Shown: positions 10,969 through 21,134 of the stretch, piece by piece
Position numbering within the stretch: position 1 is the stretch's first letter
How the letters are laid out: every line of letters begins with the position of its first letter
Source: Selaginella kraussiana
Taxonomy: Eukaryota; Streptophyta; Lycopodiopsida; Selaginellales; Selaginellaceae
Direction of reading: 5' to 3'
Length of the DNA: 21,332 nt
Assembly (NCBI GenBank): GCA_001021135.1
Contig: LDJE01096480.1
Coordinates: forward strand, 1-21,332
The notes under the pieces: model-generated
Seen by the model: the letters and a program-made list of their open reading frames with translations, nothing else
The model's database searches: none
What the model was told of the DNA's origin: nothing
Position numbers and translations under genes: made by a program

Positions 10969-12190
10969 TCACACTGGTGCAAAATGCTTGGGGTCTGGTT
11001 TAAGTCCATCGTCCCCTGGTTGCCAGCCCGAGGGACAAACCTCATCGGGATGAGCTTTCACATGTTGGATTGCCTGTGCTTGTTCAAAAAACATGTAAAA
11101 AATGGCACCTTGCGACCAGTACATTACCTGAACTAATCTCAGGCATTCATCAACACTGCGCCCAATGGCTAAATTATTACTGGTACAATGTTGGATGATG
11201 CCCTCTTTGTCAATTATGAACAGTGCCCGTAGTCCAATGCCCTGTACAAAAACATGACCAGCTTTTAGTCTAGCATGGTACAAGGTTTGGAGGTGTATGA
11301 TTTGAAAGAAGACCTGGTCGGGTATCAACACATGGTAGGCCTTGGTGATCGCCTTTGTCAAGTCTGAGACCACGGGATAGTTGAGGTCCCCAAGACCACC
11401 GGATTTTCTATCCAGTTGGATCCATGCCAGATGCGAAAACTGGACATTTTTCCCACATGAAACCATCACAATCGGTGTTGTATTTTTGCTACAGGCGAAC
11501 ACACTACTCACCACACTATCTGTCGACACGGCAAGAACTTCACAATCGATCTTTTTGAACTCCGAGTACCGATCACTGAATGCGGTCAGCTCTGTTCACA
11601 TAAAGATTATGGGGAAATCGCTGATGTTTATCTAAACAGTGGTTTGTACCTGAGGGGCAAACGAAGGTGAAGTTGAGAGGGTAAAAGAATAGAACCACAA
11701 ACTTCTTTCCGGCATAGTTCGAAAGCTTAACCTGTGATCATCAACTAAGTTGTTAACTTCTTAAACTTGGGCTACTTTGCGCGAGCAACTTGCACTTTGC
11801 TTACATGTTAAGCTTCATAGAACATGGTAAAGCCCGCACCTTTATGAACTCCTGGTTAAAGACAGCCTCCGCCTCGAAGTTCGGAGCATGGCTTCCAACA
11901 AGCGGGCGTTCAAGCTGCACAAGCAACGTTGGTACACCTCGATTGCGGTGAAAAACCGGACTTACGGGCACAGATGGAAGCTGCGAACTTCCACAAACGA
12001 TGAGCTTGTTTCTGCGGAAGCTTAGAAGTGGAGCATCCTCCCGCTCGTATGTTTTGGATATGCTCTTCGACGCCCAAGACGAGCTCTTTTGAAACTTACA
12101 GAATGCAACGGCGCGAGATGCACTTATCGAGGAAGGCGATGCCGATGGTATGCACCATTGCGAGTTAAAGGTCGACAATGCACGCGCCAT
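10969..12190 (-). CDS. BAS1: Chloroplast-type 2-Cys peroxiredoxin
   Basis: Six exons on the minus strand: 12190-11840, 11731-11650, 11591-11512, 11439-11314, 11241-11128 and 11073-10969, giving 285 residues. The first ~90 residues are Ser/Arg-rich and acid-poor, as in a plastid transit peptide. The mature enzyme begins near [16 protein letters not shown]. The peroxidatic cysteine is C142 in FTFVCPSE and the resolving cysteine is C264 in DEVCPSGW. The GGLG loop is at 185-188. These enzymes reduce H2O2 and alkyl peroxides in the stroma as obligate dimers, recharged by NTRC or thioredoxins. The protein stops at [10 protein letters not shown], lacking the KEYF-type C-terminal helix usual in plant 2-Cys Prx; LN replaces the usual LD before FTFVCP. 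Introns are 108, 58, 72, 72 and 54 nt; the last three are stop-free and in frame, so an unspliced 186-codon frame spans exons 3 (part) to 6. The start codon lies 301 bases from the start of the divergent kinase gene. Confidence 0.93.
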
Positions 12191-12491
12191 CTTGATCGCA
12201 ACATCACATTTTTTTCGAAAATTTTCAAAAAAACTTCCAGCCCTAGAAATGGAGAGCCCTAATAATCGTCCACGTCCACGAGCGCCACGAGGCGATGGTT
12301 ACCGCCGTTCACGACCGCGGGAAAATCATTGCAAAGTCCTCAGCGGGCGTACGATCGTTTTTTTAGGGTTTGCTCCTCGAGGACGGTGGTGGACGATGAT
12401 GCGCCGTGGTTCGAGCAATATTGAGACGGCGATCGAAGGTATGCGTGCTTCATTTCAGACGATCGATCGCAGAGAGCTCAGGTCGCGGAAA
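12191..12491. promoter_or_regulatory. Divergent promoter region between peroxiredoxin and giant kinase gene
   Basis: Only 301 bases separate the two proposed start codons, so both leaders and promoters must share or overlap here unless upstream non-coding exons exist. The region contains a telo-box (12363-12371) and an A/T palindrome (12217-12226 with poly-T and poly-A arms). No TATA box is convincing on either strand. Confidence 0.5.
12363..12371 (-). promoter_or_regulatory. Telo-box AAACCCTAA
   Basis: TTAGGGTTT on the plus strand is AAACCCTAA on the minus strand, a perfect plant telo-box. In plants this motif sits near the start of genes for translation, replication and cell growth, and is bound by telomere-repeat-binding factors. 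It may serve either gene of the divergent pair. Confidence 0.45.
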
Positions 12492-15400
12492 ATGCAGGCA
12501 CTGGGATCGATCACAATGCTGTGGAACAGCTCCCCCACTATCGATCTTCATCGCAAGGTACGTCCTGGTTCTAGGGATTTCCCCAGGTTTACGACATGCA
12601 TTTCGACAATATCCAGGCTGGGGTTGTCGGAAGAAAATGCTCATGTTCCATAGGTAGCTGAAGATTTTTGAAGGTACCATTTGCACGGTTACACGCTGGC
12701 AATGTTGTAACGTACCATTGCAGGTGGCTACCATGGTAGACCCATGGCAGGCGTTTTCTCCCGAGGACATCCCCGTGGCCGGTCTCACCGAGGGCATCAT
12801 CTTCCCAGAGAAAGAAGATGGCGGAATCCAGGGATGCCTCTTCAACAACAGGCGGCCGCCCAAGGAGCTCTTTGCAGAGGCGAGGGTGTCCAAAGAGCCG
12901 GTGCTGGTTAGGGTTCTAGTGGGAACGAAGAAGGGGGTCGAGAAATGGTTGAGAACCTCAGGTCCAGCGTCCTGTGCACTCTGGGTTGAGGTCAGTGACG
13001 AGGACGTAACCCGAGGGTTAGCCCAGACCATCACCGACGAGTACATTACGGGCCAACTGAAGCTGGCGTTCAGGTTACGATCGAGGACGCCAGGGTACTT
13101 ACCGGTGCTACGTACGGCGGTGGTACTAACGTGGTACCAGAAGGGTAGGAGGGATAACCAGGTGAAATATGGGAGTGACATGGTGTGCAAGTGGCTGCTG
13201 ATTATGCCATCGAAGGCGTTCCGGCAGCTACTATGCATGATCGAACCCGGGGGTGTTCTTGGTGAGTTTCAGATCTTGCTCAGGCAGCTTGTGGATAGTA
13301 CCAACTTCCTCGACGTCCAGTTCCGGTACTTGGATCTACCGTTTTGGTTGCACCGCTACCCGTTTGTGCTCAGCCTCGATGGTAACGACTTACTGTTGGT
13401 TACCCGCGACCTCAAGTGGACCGTGGTGAAGTTCGACTCGCTGGATTGTGTCATGAAGATGGGGAAGAGTAATGGTGCCGTGAGGAGCGATGGTGAGACT
13501 GATCCCAGGGAGTTGTTTCAAGTTGAGGAGTGGAGCTTGTGGGAGGATGCATCGACCGAGAAGGATGCTAGACGGATCGGACCTCTCGGATCGGTGGTTT
13601 TCAACAGTTTTTACGTCGAAGGCAAGGGTTTTCTAGGCGGGATATCCGTCCAGGAGTCGCTGGATTGCATCGCGGAGTCGTGGAAGGAGGCCGGCAAGAG
13701 GGTGAAGTACATCTCGAGTGTTGCCGGAGCGACGATCTTCGAGTTGAGAGCGAGTAGTCTGTTTCCGCCGGTCCGACCCTCTTCGGAGGAGCAGACGGCG
13801 CTCGCTGGATTGCAGAGCAGCAGCAAGTCGGAGCGGCAGCATGCGCTTTGTGCTTTGATCGACTTGCTGCTTGGAGGTGATCATTTGGCGGATAACCCTG
13901 CCGGAAGCGCTCCGAGCACTTCCGTCAGGGGTTTGGTCCCCAGTGATCGCGACTCGATCATCAACTGGAACACCTTCCATGAGGCCGAGTCGGATGCGGT
14001 CCGAGTTCCGTCGAACAAGCTTAGCGGACAGGTTACCGGACAGTGGATGAAGCTGCTGGAATGGGTGGACCGTAGCTTTCTGGCCGTACTTTTGGACGAA
14101 GCGGTGGTAGACTACGAGACCGTAGAAAGCGTACACAAGGCTGTCGACGCTCTGATGAAAGTTGTAGAGATCATCCCGGGTGAAGCCAGCGGTGAGATAG
14201 GTGCCTCGTGCATTAGACATCTTAGGGTTTGCATGGAGAAAGTTCGGGGTTTGGTTTACGAGGAGGTTCATACGGAGGATGATAGTGTATTGGACCATCG
14301 GGAGGACAGTGATCTTAGCAAGCAGGTCTCGGGTTTAGGGTTAGAACAAACGAAGGAGAAACCCCATCCCGTGAAGACGTTTCAGGAGCTGATCACCGTG
14401 AGCACTGTTTTGTCGCTGGTTGCTCGCGGATCTTCCGTAGTTGCGGCTGTTCTTGCTGAGAGTGGGGGTTTGCAGTTGACGCTGGATGCATTTCTTGAGC
14501 TCGCCAAGGTTTTCTCGCATCAGGGGGACGGCGGCTGCAAGTTTGATGGCGATCGAGAGAATGCAATTCCCGGGGAGATTGTGATCAATGCAGACTTGCT
14601 GCGGCCATTCGTGGGCTCGGATCTTCTCGCGAGGAAAAGCAGCAGCCCTAGCGAGCTCGCGACGTTTACTCCCGAGTTGGCCTTCGCCTCGAGCAGGATC
14701 AACGCAATGTTGCAAGCGCAACGCAAGGGCTACATTTCGTATGATCAATCCAACATCAAGAAGGCGTTTCATTCAAGCGGGCTTGCCAAGGTTTTGATGA
14801 GGCTCATACTACGAAGAGCGTCGACGGTGAAGGGCATACCCTTGTCCGAAAACCTCAAACCTGGGAGGAAGGTCTTCACCACGCACAAAATGAGAACCGT
14901 GAAGGTGTGCTTGCGGCCGCACCCCGAGGAGGAGGAGTCCGATGGTAGCCTGCCGTGGAGTGTGATCATGTCGTTCGTGTCCGATGCAAAGTACCAGCTC
15001 GTATCGGCTACTGCAGTCATGCTCACGAATAAGAGCTCGGCTCTGCTCAAGGTGAAGCAAGACATCGTGTTGAAGTTCACCGGCCCGAACATGGTCGGGC
15101 TCGTTTCGTCTCTCGTCGGCGAGTTGCTACAGATTCTGCAGCACGGACTCTCCGAGAAGATTCACGAGCACATATTGCAGATTCTGTTCATCTTGGACAA
15201 GGCCCGGCAGCAGCAGGAGACGACGAAGAGCTCCTCGGTGCAACTCTCGGTGCCGCCGAGTACGACGTTCGCGGTTATGATGCTGTCCGAGGTGGGAGCT
15301 CGGCTTGACAGCTGCTTGCGGCGGCAGAGATCCCTCGGCCTCGGCCTCGGTCTCGGCTCAGCGCTCGAGAAACAGCTCGATCCCGGCGGGGGCTTCTGGA

Positions 15401-18400
15401 TGATGCTGGCCTCGCTTATGCAAGTCCTCACGACGTTCATGTACAAGTGGCCCGAGGAAGGAGCTGCAGCTTTGACGTTCCAGTGTTGTAGGGCACAACT
15501 CGAGGCCGTGCTCGACGTCATTTGGGCACCGGATAGCAGTCCGAGCTCGTGGAGTTCCGGACAGTTGCTGCTCATGCAAAATGTGCTCCGGCTGTTCGGT
15601 GCGAGCATGCAGTGCAGAAGCTATGGAGCACAGTTGGAGCTCGATGATGCAGTTTGGAAGCTCCTGATCGACAACAAAGACCACTGGGGATTCATCAGGA
15701 GCTACGCGCACTGGATCGTCTTCGACGCTTGTCACGAGTGCCTATGGAGTCTACTTGAGGAGTACTGCTGGAGTATATGGGAACCCTTGGACGTTCACGA
15801 GTGCTCCACGTCGTCCAACCTGGCGTCCAATTGGTTACCACGATGGTTACCCAGCTTCCAGTGCGAGGAGATACCACTGAAAAACCTGGTTTCGTTCCTG
15901 AGGCTGGTAGTCGGACTCATTCAACGGAAGGCCGATAGGGAGTCGTCGAAGGTCGTAGCCGGGAAGAGTCGGCTGCTGCTCGACTTTTTGATGGATCCCG
16001 TGAACGGACTTGTGATGAAGCTGCTCAAGGGCGATTGTATACAGAAGAGAATACCAGGGCAAGAGGACTTGGAGGCGTCGTATTTTCATCTCAAACATGT
16101 GAGACAGGACCTACGGAAGCTTATACCTTTCTGTACACAAAGACAGGGTATATACTCGCCGAAGGTTCACTTGAGCAGCTGGAACTGTGGTCGTCAAGGA
16201 GATTGTACGACGGCGACGACGGCTTCGTCCGAGCATACGTTCTCGGGTTGGCCGTACGATCTATCGTATTTGGCTGCAACCAATGTGGAAATCGCGGGGC
16301 TGCAACTCCTGGCGAGCATTTTTGGGCTCAACTTCCACGAGCAGAACTCGGACTCGGGTTTTCCAGTTCAACAGCGGCTCGTCTTCGGCAACCCGTTTCT
16401 GAGCCGGAAGTATGCGTACCCTTTCTTGGACTTCCATTTTCTACGGTTGATCCAGCTCTACTACGTGAACGTTCTCCAAGGACATCGGGTCCCCGGCAAG
16501 GTGTCCGAGCCGCCGCTGGAGAAGGTCAGCGAGAACGACGAGTGGTGCAACGATGCCGCCGCTGCTTCGACGGTTCTGTCCGAGGCCGATATCCGAGACG
16601 AGCAGGTCTCGCTGGAGTGCGCGGTGCACGTTCAGGTGCTCGTAGCTCTTGCGAAGAACCCTACGGAAGACCTAAGCTTGAGGTTCAAGCAGCTCAAAGT
16701 CATGGAGTTTCTGGTTCATCAGATCTCGCTGGAGTACGAAGCGTCCCAGACCGCAACTCCGAGGGATGTGATCCGGATCAACAAGGCGCTCGCGAGTCAG
16801 CTCAAGAGCTCGAGCCGGAGCTCGGGGTCCAAAGGGATCCTCAAGAGCTCGCACGATACCAGTCCGAGAAGCCAGCCGAGTCTGGACTCGAGCGCGGTTA
16901 CGACGCCGTCCTTGGCCGGGTTGAAGAAGGGGTTCAGCTCGTTGTGTCCGCTGCACTCCCCTGGGAGAACTCGGGTTGTGGGCAAGCACCTTCATGCCTT
17001 GTCCAGGGACATTCCCAAGCTCGAGCTCGGCTTCCTATCGGCTAGAAACGTCGGGAGTGTTGAGCATGCGGACCTTTCTTGCGAGAGCTACTTGCTGAGC
17101 CGGCCCTTCACCGGACGGCATGAATTTCTACTGAAATGGCAAGAGGTTATGAAGTCGGACGTCAACCAGCTTCCGATCGAGAGCCTGTCACGGAAGGATC
17201 ACGGTGAGAGTGGCGGCGAGCGCAAGGTTTCCTTCACGGAGGAGGTGCACCACGATTTGAACGAGCCGCTGAATGCAGCCGCCGCCGCCACCGACGAGGA
17301 GAAGCCGCCGCCGCCGCTACCACCGCCGCCCCCGCCGGGTGACGGACGTGCAGTGCAGAAGTTGGTTTACAGTGGGAAGTTCTTCGATTTGAACGAAGAA
17401 GTTGAACGCGAGCTCGCTGAGGAGTCCAACTCCGACGACGATAACTCGGACGAGAGTGGTGAACATTCGAGCTTCGGGGATGAGGATTACGACTGCGGAG
17501 CTCTGCGGCCATTTGTACCAAAGTTGAACCTTCCCAAGTCCGCGAGGAAGGGCGAGCACGAGTCCGTGGGTTCGCATTCGACCTCGACCACGGCCGAAGC
17601 CAAGTCGGCGGTGCTCAAGCTCGAGAAGAAATCCCCTGGAATTGTTCCAATCGAAGCTAAACAGCCTTCTGGTATTCCGACCGTATACGACATGGAGAGA
17701 CGAAAAAGACGACTCTACGGAAATTCCAGCTTGCACTTGTTCCTTCTCGAACTCTACATAAGCCTGATGTTAACCCCACAGTAAGCACTCTTTAATTTTC
17801 TTCTGTATTTTTTATTAAAATTGTGGTTTTTACAGAGGAACACTCGACCAAAGCTACAGCGACAGGTTTCAAACCGAGAAGCAGAAGTTAAATGCTCCGT
17901 TTTTTCTGTTCTACCGTAAGCTTTTATTTATATTCTCGTGGTTTTACATTTTCATTTTTCAGATTTGAACCATGTCGGAAATGCGAATCTGCTGCCATGC
18001 CTGACGGAAAGAATGAAGGCATATCACGAATCGGCGTTGAGAATTCTGAGGCTGTCTTGGACGGGGCTGTTCAATCCGTCACTGTACAAGAACCGTATTC
18101 GTATTGCTCATGGTGCGTTTTCGCAGGTACGGTTTGCTATATTTCGTAGGTACATACATGACGTTCTCTTAATGCCAGATCTACAAAGCTACGTTTGATG
18201 ATGGCAGTGAGGAGCATGGTCCGCATTTGGTCGTTCTCAAAACCATTGAGCTCCCAAAGGGACCGTATGAACCTTGCAAGTTCTTTGACGTCTATTCGGA
18301 GGTTCAAATCCTCGAAAAGTTCATTGGCGAGCCGAAGGTTTGCCAATTGCTGGACTACGGTGTGGAGTCGGAATCGTTCGTGCTCGTCCTCAAGCATTAC

Positions 18401-19836
18401 AAATGCAGCTTACGAGCATGGAGATTGAGCCAAAGCGTCTCCTTTGCTCCGGCAGTGAGCGGCCGCTTCCACAAGTCCGAAAGGTCGTTTCTGGAGCGGC
18501 TGCCACTCTACTTGGAGGTGTATGCGGCTGTATTAGATGCGGTATGTCTGGATTTTCTGGAACCCTAAACCTAACCCTATACACCTACACCAAAACCCTA
18601 CGCCTAAACCTAAGCTTAACCTAAAGCTCAAACCTTGTGATTGCTAGTTCCTAACATATTGGTTCTTTTTAATTGCAGGTGAAGGTTTTAGAACTACATA
18701 ATGTCGTGCATTACGATCTGAAATGTGATAATGTGCTTCTGGAACCCACGGACTCGGAAGACGAGTTTTGGGACCCGGCTTGGCTGCCGTCGGACAGTTC
18801 ACGCAGACTTCCTTTCAAGGTCTGCCTAGCGGATTTCGGGCAGAGCAAGGTACTTGATTTCCTCGTACCCTAAACCCTAAACCTAAACCCAACTCTAAGC
18901 CCTAAGCATTCTGCAGGCGTCGATTTTCCAAGGAGGAGAATGCACGTTTCGCAACAGAGGAACCGAGTACGTGAAGAGTCCAGAGATGCTCAAGCTGCTA
19001 CGTTCGAGTTCCGACTTGAGCCTTCAGCGTCCAGATGAAAGCGTCGGGAAGGCGGTGGATGTATGGGGGCTGGGCTGCCTCCTCTACGAGCTTCTGGCGG
19101 CTGAGTACCTCCTATACGACGAGGACTGGATGCGTTTCTTCGTCCGCGTTACAATGCAATCGGAGGTACTAACGTTGCGAGGGTATGCGTAGTTAAGCCC
19201 TCATGGTTTTGTGGTTTCAGGATCTCATCACCGCCGAGAAGGCGGCCAAGGTTGGCAACTTCACTCCCGTCGTAGATTTCATTCGTTTCGTTCTTGAGCG
19301 AGACCCTTCAAGACGCCCAACGCTGGACGAAGTCATGGTACGTCTGAAGCAACTTCAGGCAAGTGTGGCTCAACTTGCAACCCCCGTCAAGCGTCGGCCG
19401 GCCCCCGATAAGGAAACATCTTCAATGCAACCACCGGAAGTGCCTTTGACATTGGCACAGGCACCGACACCGACACTGACACCGGCATCCAAGGCTTCCA
19501 CTTCCAAATCACAGTTTTCATGGCTTTGCTGTGGTTGTTGGGACCGCGGTGAGTAGGTCGCGTGTAACAGCCCCGAGTGGTCCAGCTTGAACTCGTGAAA
19601 CTCCGCTGGATTGTAAACATCGTCTTTGGACAAGGCTGGTACGGTACATGATATATACGTATTTCATGTCTTTTTGTTGCATTTTACTTGTACAGAAGGC
19701 GATGATAAAGGTACAAAAACAGAGCAAGCGATATTGAGTGGTCCCAAAGGTACCTGTTGCTTGTTTTCTTACATTGACGCCGTTTGGAGTTTCAGGTCCC
19801 TCCGAAGGTATCGGCGAAGGTTTTGATGGCGATTAA
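12492..19836 (+). CDS. Giant protein with unrecognised ~1770-residue N-terminus and C-terminal protein kinase domain
   Basis: Ten exons join in phase: 12492-12557, 12724-17780, 17836-17915, 17963-18126, 18179-18541, 18679-18849, 18917-19165, 19221-19548, 19696-19749 and 19796-19836; 2190 residues. Introns are GT-AG, 46-166 nt. The 5057-nt second exon codes for Leu-rich, probably helical (ARM/HEAT-like by feel only) sequence I cannot name, then a poly-Pro run (~1550-1562) and an acidic stretch (~1575-1630, FFDLNEEVERELAEE onward). The kinase domain covers about 1775-2120: loop AHGAFSQIYKA (1783-1793), K1810 in VVLK, HYDLKCDN with D1923 and N1928, DFG at 1962-1964, and GTEYVKSPE with E1990. All main catalytic residues are present, so activity as a Ser/Thr kinase is likely. 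Substrate and pathway are unknown. The exact start is uncertain (ATG at 12733 is an alternative), as are the last two exons; without them translation ends at 19556. Confidence 0.8.
18561..18634 (+). repeat. Degenerate telomere-type repeat in kinase intron 5
   Basis: The intron between kinase exons 5 and 6 (18542-18678) is filled with variants of the plant telomere unit CCCTAAA: aaccctaaac, ctaaccctat, ccaaaaccct, gcctaaacct, taacctaaag. Units are degenerate and interspersed, not a clean array. Confidence 0.65.
18867..18907 (+). repeat. Telomere-type repeat in kinase intron 6
   Basis: The next intron (18850-18916) also carries accctaaaccctaaaccta followed by aaacccaactctaagcccta, starting 17 bases after the donor and ending just before the acceptor. 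It is cleaner than the copy in intron 5, with two perfect CCCTAAA units at its start. Confidence 0.65.
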
Positions 19837-20063
19837 GCACAGAACTTGTACAGGTGCGTAGAGCTGAAAAGACAGCAAGGTTTATGATGCTTTTTAATTT
19901 GTAGGCGTTGTAGGAAGCGTTCGGTATCCGTATTCCAGTTTTTCCCAAAATGTCACCAGTTCATTTGAATTAGCTCATTAGCAATATGATCTAGATGTAG
20001 GATTTCTTTGCATTTTGATAAACATTAACTTAGTATTTTAAGAGTATTTGTATCAACAGATGA

Positions 20064-20495
20064 CTACTTAGTAGTAGCAGTAGTAGTAGCAGCTGCGGAT
20101 TCTTCTTTGGCAGCAACATCATTGAGCAGGCTGTCTTGGTCGAGGACCATCTGAACGGGAGCTGCTCCAAGTCCGTCAGCAATGGCCAAAAGGATCTGTC
20201 GGAGCTGCTCACGGAACTCATTGCGGTCGACTCGCCCATTGTGATCCATATCAAACATGTCAAAGGCAGAAGCATAGATGGCATTGAGCTGCTCTGGAGT
20301 CTTACTCACGGGGAAGCCGCCGACAGTCTCCAGAAGATTGAGCCGCTCTAAAGCCACTCTCAGCTCCGAGGTCGACAACGTCCCATCCTTGTTCACGTCC
20401 AGTTCTTCGAACTGTGGATCCACCGCAGAATTGAAGGCTGCTTCGTCATTAACGAAGTTCCTCACTGCGTCCCCGTCCAGAATGACCACACCCAT
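20064..20495 (-). CDS. Small plant EF-hand calcium-binding protein
   Basis: One exon of 143 residues, close to the family's usual length. It opens MGVVILDGDAVRNFVNDEAAFN, as plant members of this family do. EF-hand loop 1 is DVNKDGTLSTSE (residues 33-44) and loop 2 is DMDHNGRVDRNE (residues 82-93). Both keep ligands at positions 1, 3, 5, 9 and 12 and the Gly at 6, so both should bind calcium. LLAIADGLGAAPVQMVLD follows, a conserved family block, and the tail is an Ala/Thr-rich run (coded by a TAG/CAG-type triplet repeat at about 20070-20093). The protein is probably cytosolic or nuclear (no targeting signal seen). Its partner is not known. It converges on the kinase gene, with 227 bases between stop codons. 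Confidence 0.9.
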   Translation of the reverse strand: MGVVILDGDAVRNFVNDEAAFNSAVDPQFEELDVNKDGTLSTSELRVALERLNLLETVGGFPVSKTPEQLNAIYASAFDMFDMDHNGRVDRNEFREQLRQILLAIADGLGAAPVQMVLDQDSLLNDVAAKEESAAATTTATTK

Positions 20496-20732
20496 GGGAA
20501 TCGATTCGAATCACTACAGCACACTGAATCGTGAATTTCACCAAGTAGAAATACCTTGCGCCAAAGAAAACAGGGACCAAGTCCAGATGCTCGATGCAAC
20601 GTGACACGTCCTGGCTTGCTTAATTTTCCAAAGTTAGTCCGTGAAAATGACTGATTTGCGATAAAATGAAACATTATACTGTGACTTTTTGAGTTTCAGA
20701 TTTGTTTAGATACGGTGGTAACTCAATTGAAC

Positions 20733-20768
20733 CGTCTGCAAGGTTATCAACGTCTGCAAGGTTATCAA
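20733..20768 (+). repeat. 18-bp perfect tandem duplication
   Basis: The unit CGTCTGCAAGGTTATCAA occurs twice head to tail (20733-20750, 20751-20768) and is followed by the start of a third (CGTCAACG). No coding context. Confidence 0.85.
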
Positions 20769-20840
20769 CGTCAACGTAGCTTACAGGACCACAGACGAGG
20801 CACAACATGCCCAGCAGCACCATATGGTGTAATTAGGACT

Positions 20841-20902
20841 ATGGCAAATGGACAATTGAAGTCAAGCCGGCAAATCTACAATGGCAAATGGAACAATTGA
20901 AG
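20841..20902 (+). repeat. Direct repeat, about 21 bp with 40-bp period
   Basis: ATGGCAAATGGACAATTGAA at 20841-20860 recurs as ATGGCAAATGGAACAATTGA at 20881-20900 with a single inserted A. The spacer has a further partial copy (ggcaaatctacaatgg-like). It looks like a small local duplication. Confidence 0.75.
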
Positions 20903-20962
20903 GTGGTATGCAATCTTAATGCAATGCAAAGCAAATATATTAGTTTTTTTTTCAAATCATTT

Positions 20963-21107
20963 TGGATTGGCCTATAGAGGGGTTTTTGGAATATTCTAGA
21001 GATTATGCCTAGGGTTGAAAAATGTATATCCAATTTTGTTCGCACATCACTACTGTGCGAATATTGTTAAGTAACTTGCTTTAACGTAACATGGTACGGC
21101 CAATCCA
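20963..21107. mobile_element. MITE-like unit with 10-bp terminal inverted repeats
   Basis: TGGATTGGCC at 20963-20972 is matched by its exact reverse complement GGCCAATCCA at 21098-21107. They bound an AT-rich, non-coding segment of 145 bases. Internal sequence (ggggtttttggaatattcta, then gagattatgcc) recurs in the next unit. This fits a non-autonomous DNA transposon, but a clear target-site duplication is not visible, so the boundaries are provisional. Confidence 0.4.
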
Positions 21108-21134
21108 TATATATGCTATGCATCTTGTTTTTTT

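Noticed and set aside
10969-11529. Intronless 186-residue peroxiredoxin-like protein starting at MSTDSV
   Set aside because: The extra 24-, 24- and 18-residue inserts coincide exactly with GT-AG introns and interrupt blocks that are continuous in all 2-Cys peroxiredoxins; the peroxidatic cysteine would also be missing.
12440-12459. 20-nt GTATGC...TTTCAG pair upstream of the kinase start
   Set aside because: Has donor and acceptor letters but is far too short to be a spliceosomal intron.
12450-13238. 262-codon minus-strand frame across kinase exons 1 and 2
   Set aside because: Antisense to the coding exon and spanning its intron; composition is that of a reverse-strand shadow with no recognisable motif.
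14341-14772. 143-codon minus-strand frame
   Set aside because: Antisense shadow of the large exon.
16035-17045. 336-codon open frame on the plus strand inside the large kinase-gene exon
   Set aside because: It lies wholly within the 1685-codon exon in another frame. It is rich in Arg, Gly, Glu and Ser from GC-skewed codons and shows no domain.
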